From: Acinetobacter sp. SAAs474
GTDB taxonomy: Bacteria > Pseudomonadota > Gammaproteobacteria > Pseudomonadales > Moraxellaceae
Length of the DNA stretch: 64,000 bases
Assembly (NCBI RefSeq): GCF_032823475.1
Contig: NZ_CP127915.1
Location: 1,550,001-1,614,000, forward strand
Reading direction: 5' to 3'
In this document: positions 19,231 through 28,550 of the stretch, piece after piece
Layout: the number at the start of each line of letters is the position of its first letter
Position numbering within the stretch: position 1 is the stretch's first letter
Notes under the pieces: generated by a model
Databases searched by the model: none
Told to the model about the DNA's origin: nothing
Seen by the model: only the letters and a program-made list of their open reading frames with translations
Position numbers and translations under genes: made by a program

Positions 19231-20439
19231 TCATTTGCAGTTTGATCGAGAGTAGCTCAGTTTTCCATTGAGTATAAAATAAGACAGCAAACCGAGTACT
19301 AATCCCCAAAATGCCCCACCAATATTTAAGAATTGGATATTGGCAGCTGTTGCTAGAAAAGTAATCAAAGCAGCTTCACGACTATCGCTATGACTCATCG
19401 CTTGATAAAGACTTCCAGCAATGGTGGATAGTAATGCCAAGCCAGCCAAAGTACTGATAAATGTTGCTGGAAAAGCGGAAAATATCGTCGCAAGTGTAAC
19501 ACCAAAAATTCCAACAATAATATAAAATATGCCAGCAGCGATACCCGCGATCCAACGTTTGGACGGATTTTGGTGAGATTCTTGACCTGTACAAATTGCC
19601 GCAGTAATGGCTGCCAAATTAAAGGCATGTGATCCAAATGGTGCCATTAAAAAAGAACCTAAACCTGTGACTGTCAGAATCGGTTTGGCATTGGTTTTAA
19701 AACCATCATTTTTTAATACCAATAAACCGGGTATATATTGTCCTGTTAAGGTAATTAAAAATAAAGGTAGGGCAATACTGAATAATGCATGTAAAGAAAA
19801 ATCAGGTACAGTTAAAACAGGTGCTGCGACTTTAAGTTCAAGTCCTGAAAAATTGATTTTTGATTGCCATATTAAGATAATGAAACCACAGATTAAAACA
19901 CTGACAATCGCGTATCTTGGAGAAAACCGTTTACTAATGAGATAAATAAAAAACAGTACTATGGCCAAAAGAGGATCGATATTGATATTGGTAAAAGCTG
20001 AAATACCAAATTGCAATAGAATTCCAGCCAATAAACCAGATGCAATACCCATCGGAATCCATCGGATAATTTTTTCAAAATAACCTGTAATCCCTAAAAT
20101 CACAAAAGCCAATGCAGAGAGTAGATAGGCGCCAATCGCCTGATTATAGGGAACAGTGGCCAGTGCCGTCATCAGAAATGCGGCCGCAGGCGTAGACCAA
20201 GCGGTAATAATAGGTTCACGTCGATAGTAGCTGAGCAGTATGCCTGTAATGCCTACACCAATTGAAATCGACCATACCCATGATGCGGTGAGTTCTGGGC
20301 TAAGATTGGCAATTTGTGCAGCTTGAAAAATTAAAATAAACGTTCCACCATAATTGACAATAACAGAAATTAAACCTGCCAATATTGGAGGTAGTAAGTC
20401 ATTGAAATAATATTGAAAAGATGAACGTTTAACAGACAT
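19231..20439 (-). CDS. BenE-family benzoate/proton symporter-like protein
   Basis: 402 residues with about 12 hydrophobic segments. The BenE hallmarks are visible: YYRREPIITAWSTPAAAFL, SKRFSPRYAIV and the region TVTGLGSFLMAPFGSHAFNLAAITAAICTGQESHQNPSKRW. It is the only gene of its kind here: there are no ben catabolic genes in the window, so benzoate itself need not be the substrate. It converges with lrgB. The downstream 184 bp contains only weak imperfect inverted repeats and no clear terminator. Confidence 0.85.
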   Translation of the reverse strand: MSVKRSSFQYYFNDLLPPILAGLISVIVNYGGTFILIFQAAQIANLSPELTASWVWSISIGVGITGILLSYYRREPIITAWSTPAAAFLMTALATVPYNQAIGAYLLSALAFVILGITGYFEKIIRWIPMGIASGLLAGILLQFGISAFTNINIDPLLAIVLFFIYLISKRFSPRYAIVSVLICGFIILIWQSKINFSGLELKVAAPVLTVPDFSLHALFSIALPLFLITLTGQYIPGLLVLKNDGFKTNAKPILTVTGLGSFLMAPFGSHAFNLAAITAAICTGQESHQNPSKRWIAGIAAGIFYIIVGIFGVTLATIFSAFPATFISTLAGLALLSTIAGSLYQAMSHSDSREAALITFLATAANIQFLNIGGAFWGLVLGLLSYFILNGKLSYSRSNCK

Positions 20440-20805
20440 AAACCTTACCTCTATAAATTAAACAAGCCAAGAAGAGATCCAGTGTATTTTTATAGTGGTT
20501 GGGTCATAAGAGACAGTTTGATTATTTTTTAAAGTACCAGTATCCGTGATGATGTATGTCAGATGATGCCGTTTAACTCTAGAGTGATATATGCACGTGG
20601 AATAATAATTGTTAAAACAGGATCAAGCGCTATGAATTGATTTATTGCTACAAAACCTTGTCAAATATGGCAAGGTTTTTTTAAATACTGTTTTATCTTG
20701 ATATTTGAGCAGAAAAATTTGCGATCATCGATAATATAACAATCTTGACCGGCAGTTATGGTTGTGAAGAGCAAAAATAGCTGAAATAAAACAGATTATT
20801 AAGTT
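20440..20805. other. Intergenic region containing an orphan terminator-like hairpin
   Basis: About 366 bp between the BenE-like gene and the end of the GAF regulator gene. It includes a terminator-like hairpin (listed separately) and otherwise AT-rich sequence. A TTGTTA/TATGAA pair 16 bp apart near 20608-20635 could be a rightward promoter but would give only a very short transcript. Confidence 0.4.
20652..20682 (+). terminator. Intrinsic terminator-like hairpin oriented rightward
   Basis: AAAACCTTG (20652-20660) pairs with CAAGGTTTT (20671-20679) around a 10-nt loop, followed by an uninterrupted T-run to 20682. The long T-run is on the + strand although no + strand gene precedes it. Read leftward it has only the four T of the stem and could weakly end the GAF-regulator transcript. 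Confidence 0.6.
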
Positions 20806-21909
20806 TTAAGAATGTAATAATTTTAAGCAAAAATGACGATGGGGATGCCCATCAGGAAGTAACTCTAATAAGCGCTGGGCTGCATCAATACGTTCAGGAA
20901 GTTTGCTAATGAGACGAAATAACTGATCAATATCCTTCATTTGATAAATGAGATAGCTTAAACGGGCATCAAAACATTCTCGCCAAGTACTTAAAAAAGG
21001 GCTTTCTGACTTGGCTAAAAAACGACCTTTATACAATGAAAATGTACTGGCCAGAAAGCCTGCATGTAATGATTGTTCTGCACGAATAAAATCGGTTTGT
21101 ACTTCGCAAGTCAGTTGATAAGGACGCGATAAAATGCAATGTGGTAAACGTGTTCTCAGTTGTGATAATTCGGCTTTTAAGGTTTTTTCACTGACATCAC
21201 GATCACCATACAGCGCATGATGTAGTTGATCTAAGGCGATACCGTCTGGATGCAGGCTTAAAATACAAAGAATCTCAATTTGCCGTTGTGTTAAGGTTAA
21301 GGTTTGTTGATTAAACTGTACCATTGGAGTACCAAAGGCCTTGATATATAGTATATTATTTTGTTCAAATTGAATCGCCTGTTGCACCAATGTTGCACAG
21401 CGTTCAGCAGCCAGTACGCCCAAAGCGGTATGTTTTTTATATTTGGTCGATAAGTTCATGATCCCATGAAATTGTCCAGATATTGGATCAATAATCGGAG
21501 TCGCGTAACAGACCCAATCTTGTACGCTATTCATCTGATTTTCATGTGAATAAACACAACTTGAACGATGATTATTTAAGGCCAAACCAATCGCATTGGT
21601 TCCTACTGCCTGTGTAGACCAGTGACCACCTTCGATAAAGTGTACTTGTTCTGCAGATGAACGCATACAATGACTACTCCATGTCCAGAGCAAAGTACCA
21701 TGATGATCGGTAATACCCATGGCCATTTCCGCGTCTTGGGCTATTTTAAGTAGATCGGCATAACGATGTTGAATCGCACGATGAAAAAGAGAAGGTTCTG
21801 CTGTTGTGGTTAAAGTTAATAAAGGTGCAGCAGTAACGGCTTCTAAATTAAAAAAATGTGTAGTTTGTAAGTGAGAATAAGGATTCTCAAATTGATTCAA
21901 TAGCTTCAT
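20806..21909 (-). CDS. GAF-domain transcriptional regulator with C-terminal winged helix, likely acetoin-operon regulator
   Basis: 367 residues. Residues ~45-185 resemble the AcoR N-terminal GAF sensor: MGITDHHGTLLWTW, then GGHWSTQAVGTNAIGLALNN and CYATPIIDPISGQFHGIMNLS. AcoR then has an AAA+ sigma54-activation domain, but here no Walker A, GAFTGA or Fis-type helix is present. Instead LTQRQIEILCILSLHPDGI and DVSEKTLKAELSQLRTRL suggest a winged helix (~205-260), followed by a helical tail. AAAGGA lies 7 bp before the ATG. Its position next to lipA and acoABCL suggests it senses acetoin or a related metabolite and acts on a sigma70 promoter. The regulatory link is inference. Confidence 0.75.
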   Translation of the reverse strand: MKLLNQFENPYSHLQTTHFFNLEAVTAAPLLTLTTTAEPSLFHRAIQHRYADLLKIAQDAEMAMGITDHHGTLLWTWSSHCMRSSAEQVHFIEGGHWSTQAVGTNAIGLALNNHRSSCVYSHENQMNSVQDWVCYATPIIDPISGQFHGIMNLSTKYKKHTALGVLAAERCATLVQQAIQFEQNNILYIKAFGTPMVQFNQQTLTLTQRQIEILCILSLHPDGIALDQLHHALYGDRDVSEKTLKAELSQLRTRLPHCILSRPYQLTCEVQTDFIRAEQSLHAGFLASTFSLYKGRFLAKSESPFLSTWRECFDARLSYLIYQMKDIDQLFRLISKLPERIDAAQRLLELLPDGHPHRHFCLKLLHS

Positions 21910-22127
21910 ATCATATTCCTTTATGATGGCAGCGCCATGAAGACTGTATATTGAGTATAAATATAACCTAAGATCGCGTGATCATTTGCTTTAAATGATT
22001 GATCCTTCACTTGTATTGCAAAATAAGCTTCACTGATCTTTTATGCTTCACTTTAAAATATTATGATTCGATTTTAAATTAATTTTTTCTCCATCAATGT
22101 TACATAACGTTATTGCTTTTAGTCGAT

Positions 22128-23135
22128 TTAGATGGACTGATTTAGATCAATTGAGCGTTTAACATGATCACGTTTAAAAGGCTGGGGAACAGGTTCCCCT
22201 TGATATTGACGCTGTGCAAAATAACTCGAACGTACCATTGGTGCACTCCAAATATTTTTAAAGCCTAATAGTTTTCCATGTGATTGATAATGTTCAAACT
22301 CTTTAAGTGAGACAACGCGTTGTATCGGGGTATGTGACACAGAAGGCTGTACATATTGACCAATCGTAACATAATCGATTTGATGATCTTTCAAGTCATT
22401 CAATAATGCCAAAACTTCAGCTTCAATCTCACCCAATCCAACCATCAGACCACACTTTGTTGCGATCTCTGGACAATCGCTTTTAAACTTGTGTAATAGT
22501 TGTAAAGCGTGTTGATAATCAGACCCTGGACGTAGAGCACGATATAGTCGTGGTACAGTTTCAATATTATGATTAAATACATCGGGTGGTGTATGGCGCA
22601 AAATATTTAAAGCCAGCTCTAATCTTCCTCTAAAATCAGGAACCAAAATTTCAATTAAGGTGTTGGGACTAGATTGACGAATGGCGGTAATACAATGAGC
22701 AAAATGCTGAGCACCACCATCGGCAAGATCATCACGGTCAACGGATGTAATCACCACGTAGGATAAGTTTAAATTTTTTACTGTTTCAGCTAAATGTTCA
22801 GGTTCTTGTGGATCTAATGGTTTAGGTTGGCCATGTGTCACATTGCAAAATAGGCATCGACGGGTACAAATATTGCCCATAATCATAAAGGTGGCGGTAC
22901 CCTGACCAAAGCATTGTGGCAAGTTTGTACAGGTCGCTTCTTCACAAACGCGATGTAGTTTCTGTTGGCGTAATAACTGCTGTATATACTGAATTTCCTC
23001 AGGATGATTGATTCTGCTTCGTATCCATTCTGGCTTGCTATGTTTTTGTCCACTGGTCATTTTCACTGGAATAGCTGCAAGTTTATCTGCACCAGATAAT
23101 TTATGACCGATAAAAGGCGATGTTTTTAAATCCAT
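22128..23135 (-). CDS. lipA: Lipoyl synthase (LipA), acetoin-operon associated copy
   Basis: 335 residues. It is a radical-SAM enzyme that inserts sulfur into octanoyl groups on lipoyl domains. The auxiliary cluster cysteines are Cys64, Cys69 and Cys75 ([12 protein letters not shown]), and the SAM-cluster cysteines are Cys90, Cys94 and Cys97 (CTRRCLFC). The conserved C-terminal VRSSYFA supplies the serine ligand of the auxiliary cluster. It is divergent from acoA across a 361-bp promoter region. Such linked copies are common beside acetoin dehydrogenase operons, where the E2 subunit needs lipoate. A housekeeping lipA presumably exists elsewhere, which cannot be checked here. Confidence 0.95.
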   Translation of the reverse strand: MDLKTSPFIGHKLSGADKLAAIPVKMTSGQKHSKPEWIRSRINHPEEIQYIQQLLRQQKLHRVCEEATCTNLPQCFGQGTATFMIMGNICTRRCLFCNVTHGQPKPLDPQEPEHLAETVKNLNLSYVVITSVDRDDLADGGAQHFAHCITAIRQSSPNTLIEILVPDFRGRLELALNILRHTPPDVFNHNIETVPRLYRALRPGSDYQHALQLLHKFKSDCPEIATKCGLMVGLGEIEAEVLALLNDLKDHQIDYVTIGQYVQPSVSHTPIQRVVSLKEFEHYQSHGKLLGFKNIWSAPMVRSSYFAQRQYQGEPVPQPFKRDHVKRSIDLNQSI

Positions 23136-23198
23136 TTAAATTGTCCATTTAATTAAATAATTTTAGATAAAATGACATTTTTATTTAAATTGTCATTT
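23134..23198. promoter_or_regulatory. Repeated ATTTAAATTGTC motif and inverted AAATGACA/TGTCATTT in the lipA-acoA control region
   Basis: ATTTAAATTGTC occurs at 23134-23145 (overlapping the lipA start) and again at 23183-23194. AAATGACA (23170-23177) and TGTCATTT (23191-23198) form a perfect 8-bp inverted repeat with 21-bp centre spacing, about two helical turns. Their overlap with lipA initiation suits a repressor or activator site. The GAF-wHTH regulator is the likely ligand, by inference. Confidence 0.45.
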
Positions 23199-23496
23199 AT
23201 ATTTAATTTCTCATAAAACATAATAAAAATTGCAAAATGTTAATATTACAAAACAAAGGTTGGTTAAAGGTTTGTTTCTCTAAGATTTTGAAAATAATAA
23301 AAAATTTACAAATATTTTTGCATTGCAACCATTTGTTTTTAATCGCTTAATGATCATTTTTTCAATATATTTTTTTTAGTCTAATATAAAATTTATTGAA
23401 AATATTTTTATATAAAGATACGGATGTTTAAATACCATTATTTTTTAAATATGGTTTTTTTATTTATTTTAAGCATAAATATGAAGGAATAAATAT
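23199..23496 (+). promoter_or_regulatory. acoA upstream region without a recognisable sigma54 promoter
   Basis: Very AT-rich. It contains AAACAAA (23251-23257) and TTTGTTT (23271-23277) as a 7-bp inverted repeat and the palindrome TTGCATTGCAA at 23318-23328. I looked for GG-N10-GC spacing of a -24/-12 promoter and did not find it. This agrees with the local regulator lacking a sigma54-activation domain. Confidence 0.4.
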
Positions 23497-24459
23497 ATGC
23501 AATTAACCGAAGCGCAATTGCTCGCAGCATACAAACGAATGCGTGATATTCGTGAATTTGAGGATCGACTTCACGACGAAAATAATACCGGTGACATTCC
23601 AGGATTTATCCATCTTTATAGTGGTGAAGAGGCTGTTGCTGTTGGAATTTGTGAAAATTTGACCGACCAAGATTTTATTACGTCAACACATCGCGGACAT
23701 GGTCATTGTATTGCCAAAGGCTGTGATATAGACAGCATGATGTTAGAAATTTTTGGTAAGGATGATGGTTTATGCCGAGGTAAAGGCGGTTCAATGCATA
23801 TTGCCGATCTAGATAAAGGTATGTTAGGCGCCAATGGTATTGTCGGTGGTGGACCGCCATTAGCAATTGGTGCTGCGTTAACAGCAAAAACCTTAAAAAC
23901 AGGAGGGGTCGGTTTATCATTTACAGGAGATGGTGGCTCGAATCAGGGCTTAACTTTTGAAGCGATGAACATGGCTGTAGTATTGAAATTACCCGTCATT
24001 TTTGTATTTGAAAATAATGGTTTTGGTGAAGGTACAGCACATGATTATGCAGTAGGTAGCAAAGATATTGCAGGTCGTGCAGCAGCTTTTGGTATGCCTG
24101 CTGAAAAGGTGGATGGGACTGATTTTTTTGCAGTATATGAAGCTGCACATAAAGCCATTACACGCGCACGTTGTGGAGAGGGTCCCAGCGTGATTGAAAC
24201 CATCACCAACCGTTTTTATGGTCATTTTGAAGGTGATCCAGGTTTGATTCGCTCTAAAGAAGAGTTGGATTATGTCAAAGAACATCATGATCCATTAAAA
24301 ATTTTCCGTGAAAAAGTACGCGGCCAAATAGATGAAGCCAAGTTAGATGCGATTGATGTCGAGTCGAAAGCACATGTGGATGCTGCTGTTGCCAAGGCAC
24401 GTGCTGCAGCTTATCCAGAATTATCGCAACTGGTTACCGATGTTTATGTCTCTTACTAA
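23497..24459 (+). CDS. acoA: Acetoin dehydrogenase E1 alpha subunit (TPP-dependent)
   Basis: 320 residues. The thiamine-diphosphate-binding motif is visible as GDGGSNQGLTFEAMNMAVVL followed by VFENNGFGE. HRGHGHCIAKGCD and CRGKGGSMH are characteristic E1-alpha segments. AAGGAA precedes the ATG at good spacing. With AcoB it forms the E1 heterotetramer that cleaves acetoin to acetaldehyde plus an acetyl group on the E2 lipoamide. It is the first gene of acoABCL, with 15 bp to acoB. The absence of a long N-terminal extension fits acetoin rather than branched-chain dehydrogenases. Confidence 0.95.
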   Translation: MQLTEAQLLAAYKRMRDIREFEDRLHDENNTGDIPGFIHLYSGEEAVAVGICENLTDQDFITSTHRGHGHCIAKGCDIDSMMLEIFGKDDGLCRGKGGSMHIADLDKGMLGANGIVGGGPPLAIGAALTAKTLKTGGVGLSFTGDGGSNQGLTFEAMNMAVVLKLPVIFVFENNGFGEGTAHDYAVGSKDIAGRAAAFGMPAEKVDGTDFFAVYEAAHKAITRARCGEGPSVIETITNRFYGHFEGDPGLIRSKEELDYVKEHHDPLKIFREKVRGQIDEAKLDAIDVESKAHVDAAVAKARAAAYPELSQLVTDVYVSY

Positions 24460-24474
24460 AGGAATAGTAAAGCA

Positions 24475-25494
24475 ATGCCAAATAAAAGTTATCGTAATGC
24501 AATTAAAGAAGCCATTGAATCTGAAATGCGCCGTGATCCTACAGTGATTGTTGTGGGTGAGGATGTACGAGGAGGACATGGCGGTAAAAATACCGATGAT
24601 AATAAACTCGAAGGTTTTGGGGGAGTACTCGGGGTTACTAAAGGTCTTTGGACAGAATTTGGCTCTGAACGTGTGATTGATACACCGATTACAGAGTCAG
24701 CGATTATTGGTATGGCAGCTGGTGCTGCTGCAACTGGCTTACGACCTGTCGCAGATTTAATGTTTATGGATTTTTATGGCGTCTGTCATGACATGCTGTA
24801 TAACCAAGCTGCAAAATTTCGTTATATGTTTGGTGGTAAAGCCAAAGCTCCTTTGGTCGTACGTGGCATGATTGGTGCTGGATTTTCTGCTGCAGCGCAG
24901 CATTCACAGTCGCCATACAATGTTTTTGCTGCGGTACCTGGCTTAAAGGTGGTTGTCCCCTCAAGTGCTTATGATGTGAAAGGATTATTGATTCAGGCGA
25001 TTCGCGATGATGATCCTGTGGTCTTTTGTGAACATAAATTATTGTATGACATTAAAGGTGAAGTTCCTGATCATGCCTATACCATTCCATTTGGTATTGC
25101 AAATTATACCCGTGAAGGAACAGATGTTACCATTATTGCCCTCAGTTTAATGGTACATCGTGCCAATGAAGTTGCAGATAAATTGGCAAAAGAGGGTATT
25201 TCTGTTGAGGTGGTAGATCCACGCACAATTTCACCATTAGATGAAGAAGGTATTCTGGAATCTGTGGCCTCGACAGGTCGAGTGGTGATTGTGGATGAAT
25301 CTGCTGCACGTTGTGGCTTTGGGCATGACGTTGCGGCCTTAATTGCACAGAAAGGTTTTTATTTTCTTAAAGCACCAATCGAGTTGGTTACACCCCCTCA
25401 TTCACCTGTGCCATTTTCACCTGTACTTGAAAAAGAATGGTTACCAAGTGTAGCGCGTATTGAACAGGCTGTACGTAAAACATTGGAGGCTTAG
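24475..25494 (+). CDS. acoB: Acetoin dehydrogenase E1 beta subunit
   Basis: 339 residues of the transketolase pyrimidine-binding/C-terminal type. VVGEDVRGGHGGKNT near the N-terminus, DTPITESAIIGMAAGAAATGLRPV, and EVVDPRTISPLDEEGI in the C-terminal domain match E1-beta subunits of acetoin and pyruvate dehydrogenases. Glu in the TESAI segment is the residue expected to contact the thiazole/pyrimidine of TPP. GGAATAG precedes the start. The end lies 1 bp before the acoC ATG, with the acoC ribosome site inside this gene. Confidence 0.95.
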   Translation: MPNKSYRNAIKEAIESEMRRDPTVIVVGEDVRGGHGGKNTDDNKLEGFGGVLGVTKGLWTEFGSERVIDTPITESAIIGMAAGAAATGLRPVADLMFMDFYGVCHDMLYNQAAKFRYMFGGKAKAPLVVRGMIGAGFSAAAQHSQSPYNVFAAVPGLKVVVPSSAYDVKGLLIQAIRDDDPVVFCEHKLLYDIKGEVPDHAYTIPFGIANYTREGTDVTIIALSLMVHRANEVADKLAKEGISVEVVDPRTISPLDEEGILESVASTGRVVIVDESAARCGFGHDVAALIAQKGFYFLKAPIELVTPPHSPVPFSPVLEKEWLPSVARIEQAVRKTLEA

Positions 25495-25495
25495 G

Positions 25496-27082
25496 ATGAG
25501 CGAAATTAAAACCTTAGAAATCCCAAAATGGGGATTATCCATGGAAGAGGGTACCATCGCCCAATGGTTGATTGAGGAAGGTACACAATTTGATAAAGGC
25601 CAAGAAATTTGTGAAATTGAAACCACCAAAATTGTCAATGTGCTAGAGGCACCTTTTCCCGGTATATTACGTAAAATTATTGCTAAAAATGGTGATACCT
25701 TACAAGTGGGCGGCGTCATTGCACTGTGTGCAGATGCTGGCGTATCTGATGAGGAGATTGAAATGTTTGCCCAGTCTTTGACTGGCAAAGTTGCCACGCC
25801 AGAGAGCGAGACTGTACTGGCCACTGAGATCGTAACATCAACAGTGCTTGAACAGCAATCGCAGCAGGTCATCACAGATCAATCGTCTCGAATAGCACCA
25901 CAACCGAGCATCTGTAGCGGATCATCTGCTGTTGTTGCCTCAGATGATCTGATTCCGCTTTCATTGCAAGGATATCAGCCACAAGATGATTTATTCATTA
26001 CACCGCATGCCCTAAAATTAGCACGTCAATATAATTTGAACTTAGCTTTAATTTCTGGTTCTGGACGACAAGGCCGTATCAGTGTAGCCGATTTACAACA
26101 GGCGGTAGAACAAGCTGGTGGTCAATGGCCGGTGCCTAAACAACAGCAGAAGCATATCGGTACTAAAATATTACAGTCTACGGCAGATGACCAGCATCTT
26201 GCTGCGACCCCTGTGGCTCGCCGTTTGGCTAAACAGTGGGGAATTAATCTGCATGATTGTCGTATCTCTGGTTCTAGAGGGCGTATCTGTCGGGCAGATG
26301 TTGAAGCGGTATATCATCGTCAACATGCACAGATCGGTCAGCATCAGGCAGAAGCCGTTCATCACAATACACCAAGTAATGTGGCGGTAGCACCAGCCGT
26401 TACAACGATTGCAATGAATAGCATGCGTAAAGCGATTGCTTCACGCTTACAGGCAGCTAAACGTAATGCACCACATTTTCGTTTGAGTTTAGATTTAAAG
26501 CTTGATGCCATACAGATCTTGCGACAGCAAATTAATACTACAGTGCCTCAGCTTAAACTCTCAATTAACGATGTGTTAATCAAGGCAGTCGCAGCAGCAT
26601 TGATGAAAGTTCCTCAAGTTAATGTGCAGTTTGATGAACAGCAACAACAAATTTTACAGTTTGATCAGGCAGATATTGCTGTAGCTGTTGCGATTGATAA
26701 TGGCTTGATTACACCGATTATTAAAGCTGCAAATAGTAAATCTTTAGCACAAATTTCACAGGAAATGCGTGATTTGGCTACGCGTGCTAAAACAGGTAGA
26801 TTGGCTATTGATGAATTTCAAGGGGGGAGTTTTAGTATTTCCAATCTAGGTATGCTGGGTATTCAACAGTTTGATGCCATTATTAATCCGCCGCAAGGTG
26901 CAATTTTAGCCCTAGGGACAGTAGAGCCGCGTGTGGTGGTCGAGCAGGATCAGATGGTGATTCGTCAAATGATGACGGCCACTTTATCATGTGATCATCG
27001 TGTTATTGATGGTGCTTTAGGTGCAAAATTTTTAGCCGCATTAAAACAGTTTGTTGAAAATCCTACCTTGATTTTGCTGTAG
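25496..27082 (+). CDS. acoC: Acetoin dehydrogenase E2 (dihydrolipoamide acetyltransferase) with two E3-binding domains
   Basis: 528 residues from ATG 25496 (GGAGG 6-7 bp upstream, and the protein begins with the lipoyl domain; a longer frame from 25460 only reads the end of acoB). The lipoyl domain is residues 1-80, with Lys45 in EIETTKIVNV as attachment site. Two peripheral-subunit-binding domains follow: ~167-205 (ITPHALKLARQYNLNL...GRISVADL) and ~235-273 (ATPVARRLAKQWGINL...GRICRADV). The catalytic domain is ~303-528 with DHRVIDGALG carrying the active-site His and Asp. One binding domain is usual; two are unusual. It transfers the acetyl group to CoA. Confidence 0.93.
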   Translation: MSEIKTLEIPKWGLSMEEGTIAQWLIEEGTQFDKGQEICEIETTKIVNVLEAPFPGILRKIIAKNGDTLQVGGVIALCADAGVSDEEIEMFAQSLTGKVATPESETVLATEIVTSTVLEQQSQQVITDQSSRIAPQPSICSGSSAVVASDDLIPLSLQGYQPQDDLFITPHALKLARQYNLNLALISGSGRQGRISVADLQQAVEQAGGQWPVPKQQQKHIGTKILQSTADDQHLAATPVARRLAKQWGINLHDCRISGSRGRICRADVEAVYHRQHAQIGQHQAEAVHHNTPSNVAVAPAVTTIAMNSMRKAIASRLQAAKRNAPHFRLSLDLKLDAIQILRQQINTTVPQLKLSINDVLIKAVAAALMKVPQVNVQFDEQQQQILQFDQADIAVAVAIDNGLITPIIKAANSKSLAQISQEMRDLATRAKTGRLAIDEFQGGSFSISNLGMLGIQQFDAIINPPQGAILALGTVEPRVVVEQDQMVIRQMMTATLSCDHRVIDGALGAKFLAALKQFVENPTLILL

Positions 27083-27093
27083 GGGGATTGATT

Positions 27094-28494
27094 ATGTTAG
27101 AACAAAAATTTGATCTTATTGTCATTGGTGCGGGTCCTGGTGGTTATGTTGCAGCCATTCGGGCAGCCCAGTTAGGATTAAAAACGGCGATTGTTGAAGA
27201 AAAACATCTTGGTGGCATTTGTTTAAATTGGGGCTGTATTCCCACTAAAGCGTTATTAAATGGGGCTGCATTGGCACAACAGTTTAAGCAGGCATCACAT
27301 TTGGGCTTTTCTTTTACTGGACTCCATTTTGATATTCAACAACTGGTACAACATAGTCGTCAGGTATCCCAACAATTGGTACAAGGTATTGGGCAGTTAT
27401 TGAAAAAGAATCATGTGACTGTCTTTTCAGCAAGAGCCGAGTTTATTGCAAAAACCAAGTTGGAGTTAACTGCTGCTCAAGGAGAAAAATATTATATTGC
27501 TGCACCACATATTATTGTTGCAACAGGAGCAAAAGCTGCAAATTTAGCCAATGTTCCTATAGATGGCGATGCTGTATGGAGTTATAAAGAAGCATTAACA
27601 CCAAGCCAGTGTCCTCAATCTCTGTTAGTGATAGGGTCTGGTGCGATTGGCTGTGAGTTTGCGAGTTTATATCAAGAGTTAGGTTGCCAAGTGACCTTGG
27701 TCGATATTGCAGCACAAATCTTGCCGCATGAAGATGCAGAGATTGCACATTATCTGCAAACACAATTTCAACAGCAGGGGATGACAGTTTTAACCCAGAC
27801 AAAAGTGGAAAAAATTGAAATTGAGGCAGGGAAAATACATTGTCATCTGATCACTGCAACAGGTAAGCAGGTGATTTGCGTTGAGAAAGTACTTTCAGCA
27901 ATTGGAATTCAACCGAATCTGCACAATCTTGGTTTAGAAAAACTGGGTATTGAGTTGGAAAATGGTTTTATTAAAATTGATGATTATTGTAAAACTAATG
28001 TTGCTGGCGTTTATGCGATTGGCGATGTTGCTGGTGCACCTTGTCTGGCACATAAAGCAAGTCATGAAGCCATGCTATGTGTAGAGAAGATTGCTGGAAT
28101 TGCCAATGTTCAGGCTTTAGACCGGACTCATATACCAGCCTGTATTTTTACTCATCCTCAAGTGGCCAGTATTGGTTTAACAGAACAAAAAGCCCGAGCA
28201 GCAGGTTTTAAAATTGAAGTGGGGAAATTTTCCTTACAAGCCAATGGCAAGGCTTTGGCGATTGGACAAAGTCACGGTTTTGTTAAAACTATTTTTGATC
28301 AACACAGTGGTGCATTATTAGGTGCGCATATGATTGGCCATGAAGTGACTGAGCAAATTCAAGGTTTTGCGATTGCTCAATATTTGGAGGCAACAGAGGA
28401 GAGTCTTGCTCAGGTAGTTTTTCCACATCCTACCTTATCTGAAGCTATGCATGAGTCAATTCTGGCGGCACTACAACGTGCAATTCATATTTAA
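27094..28494 (+). CDS. acoL: Dihydrolipoamide dehydrogenase (E3) of the acetoin complex
   Basis: 466 residues, starting at the ATG at 27094 after a strong AGGGGGA site; a TTG two codons earlier is not needed. FAD-binding GAGPGGYVAAIRAAQLG lies at the N-terminus, and the redox-active disulfide is in GGICLNWGCIPTKALL. The NAD-binding GSGAIGCEFASLYQELG is in the middle, and the C-terminal catalytic HPTLSEAMHES is complete. It reoxidises the dihydrolipoamide of AcoC and makes NADH. It closes acoABCL, and a strong terminator follows 22 bp downstream. Confidence 0.95.
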   Translation: MLEQKFDLIVIGAGPGGYVAAIRAAQLGLKTAIVEEKHLGGICLNWGCIPTKALLNGAALAQQFKQASHLGFSFTGLHFDIQQLVQHSRQVSQQLVQGIGQLLKKNHVTVFSARAEFIAKTKLELTAAQGEKYYIAAPHIIVATGAKAANLANVPIDGDAVWSYKEALTPSQCPQSLLVIGSGAIGCEFASLYQELGCQVTLVDIAAQILPHEDAEIAHYLQTQFQQQGMTVLTQTKVEKIEIEAGKIHCHLITATGKQVICVEKVLSAIGIQPNLHNLGLEKLGIELENGFIKIDDYCKTNVAGVYAIGDVAGAPCLAHKASHEAMLCVEKIAGIANVQALDRTHIPACIFTHPQVASIGLTEQKARAAGFKIEVGKFSLQANGKALAIGQSHGFVKTIFDQHSGALLGAHMIGHEVTEQIQGFAIAQYLEATEESLAQVVFPHPTLSEAMHESILAALQRAIHI

Positions 28495-28516
28495 ACCATT
28501 CAATTTAATTGAATTA

Positions 28517-28550
28517 TTGATCCGCCAAGCTAAGGCGGATCAATTGTTTT
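28517..28550 (+). terminator. Rho-independent terminator of acoABCL
   Basis: TTGATCCGCC (28517-28526) pairs perfectly with GGCGGATCAA (28534-28543) around the loop AAGCTAA, followed by TTGTTTTT. The 10-bp GC-containing stem directly after acoL makes this the clearest terminator in the window. Confidence 0.88.

Noticed and set aside
23199..23496. Sigma54 (-24/-12) promoter for acoABCL
   Set aside because: No GG-N10-GC arrangement with suitable flanks was seen on either strand, and the local regulator lacks an AAA+ domain.
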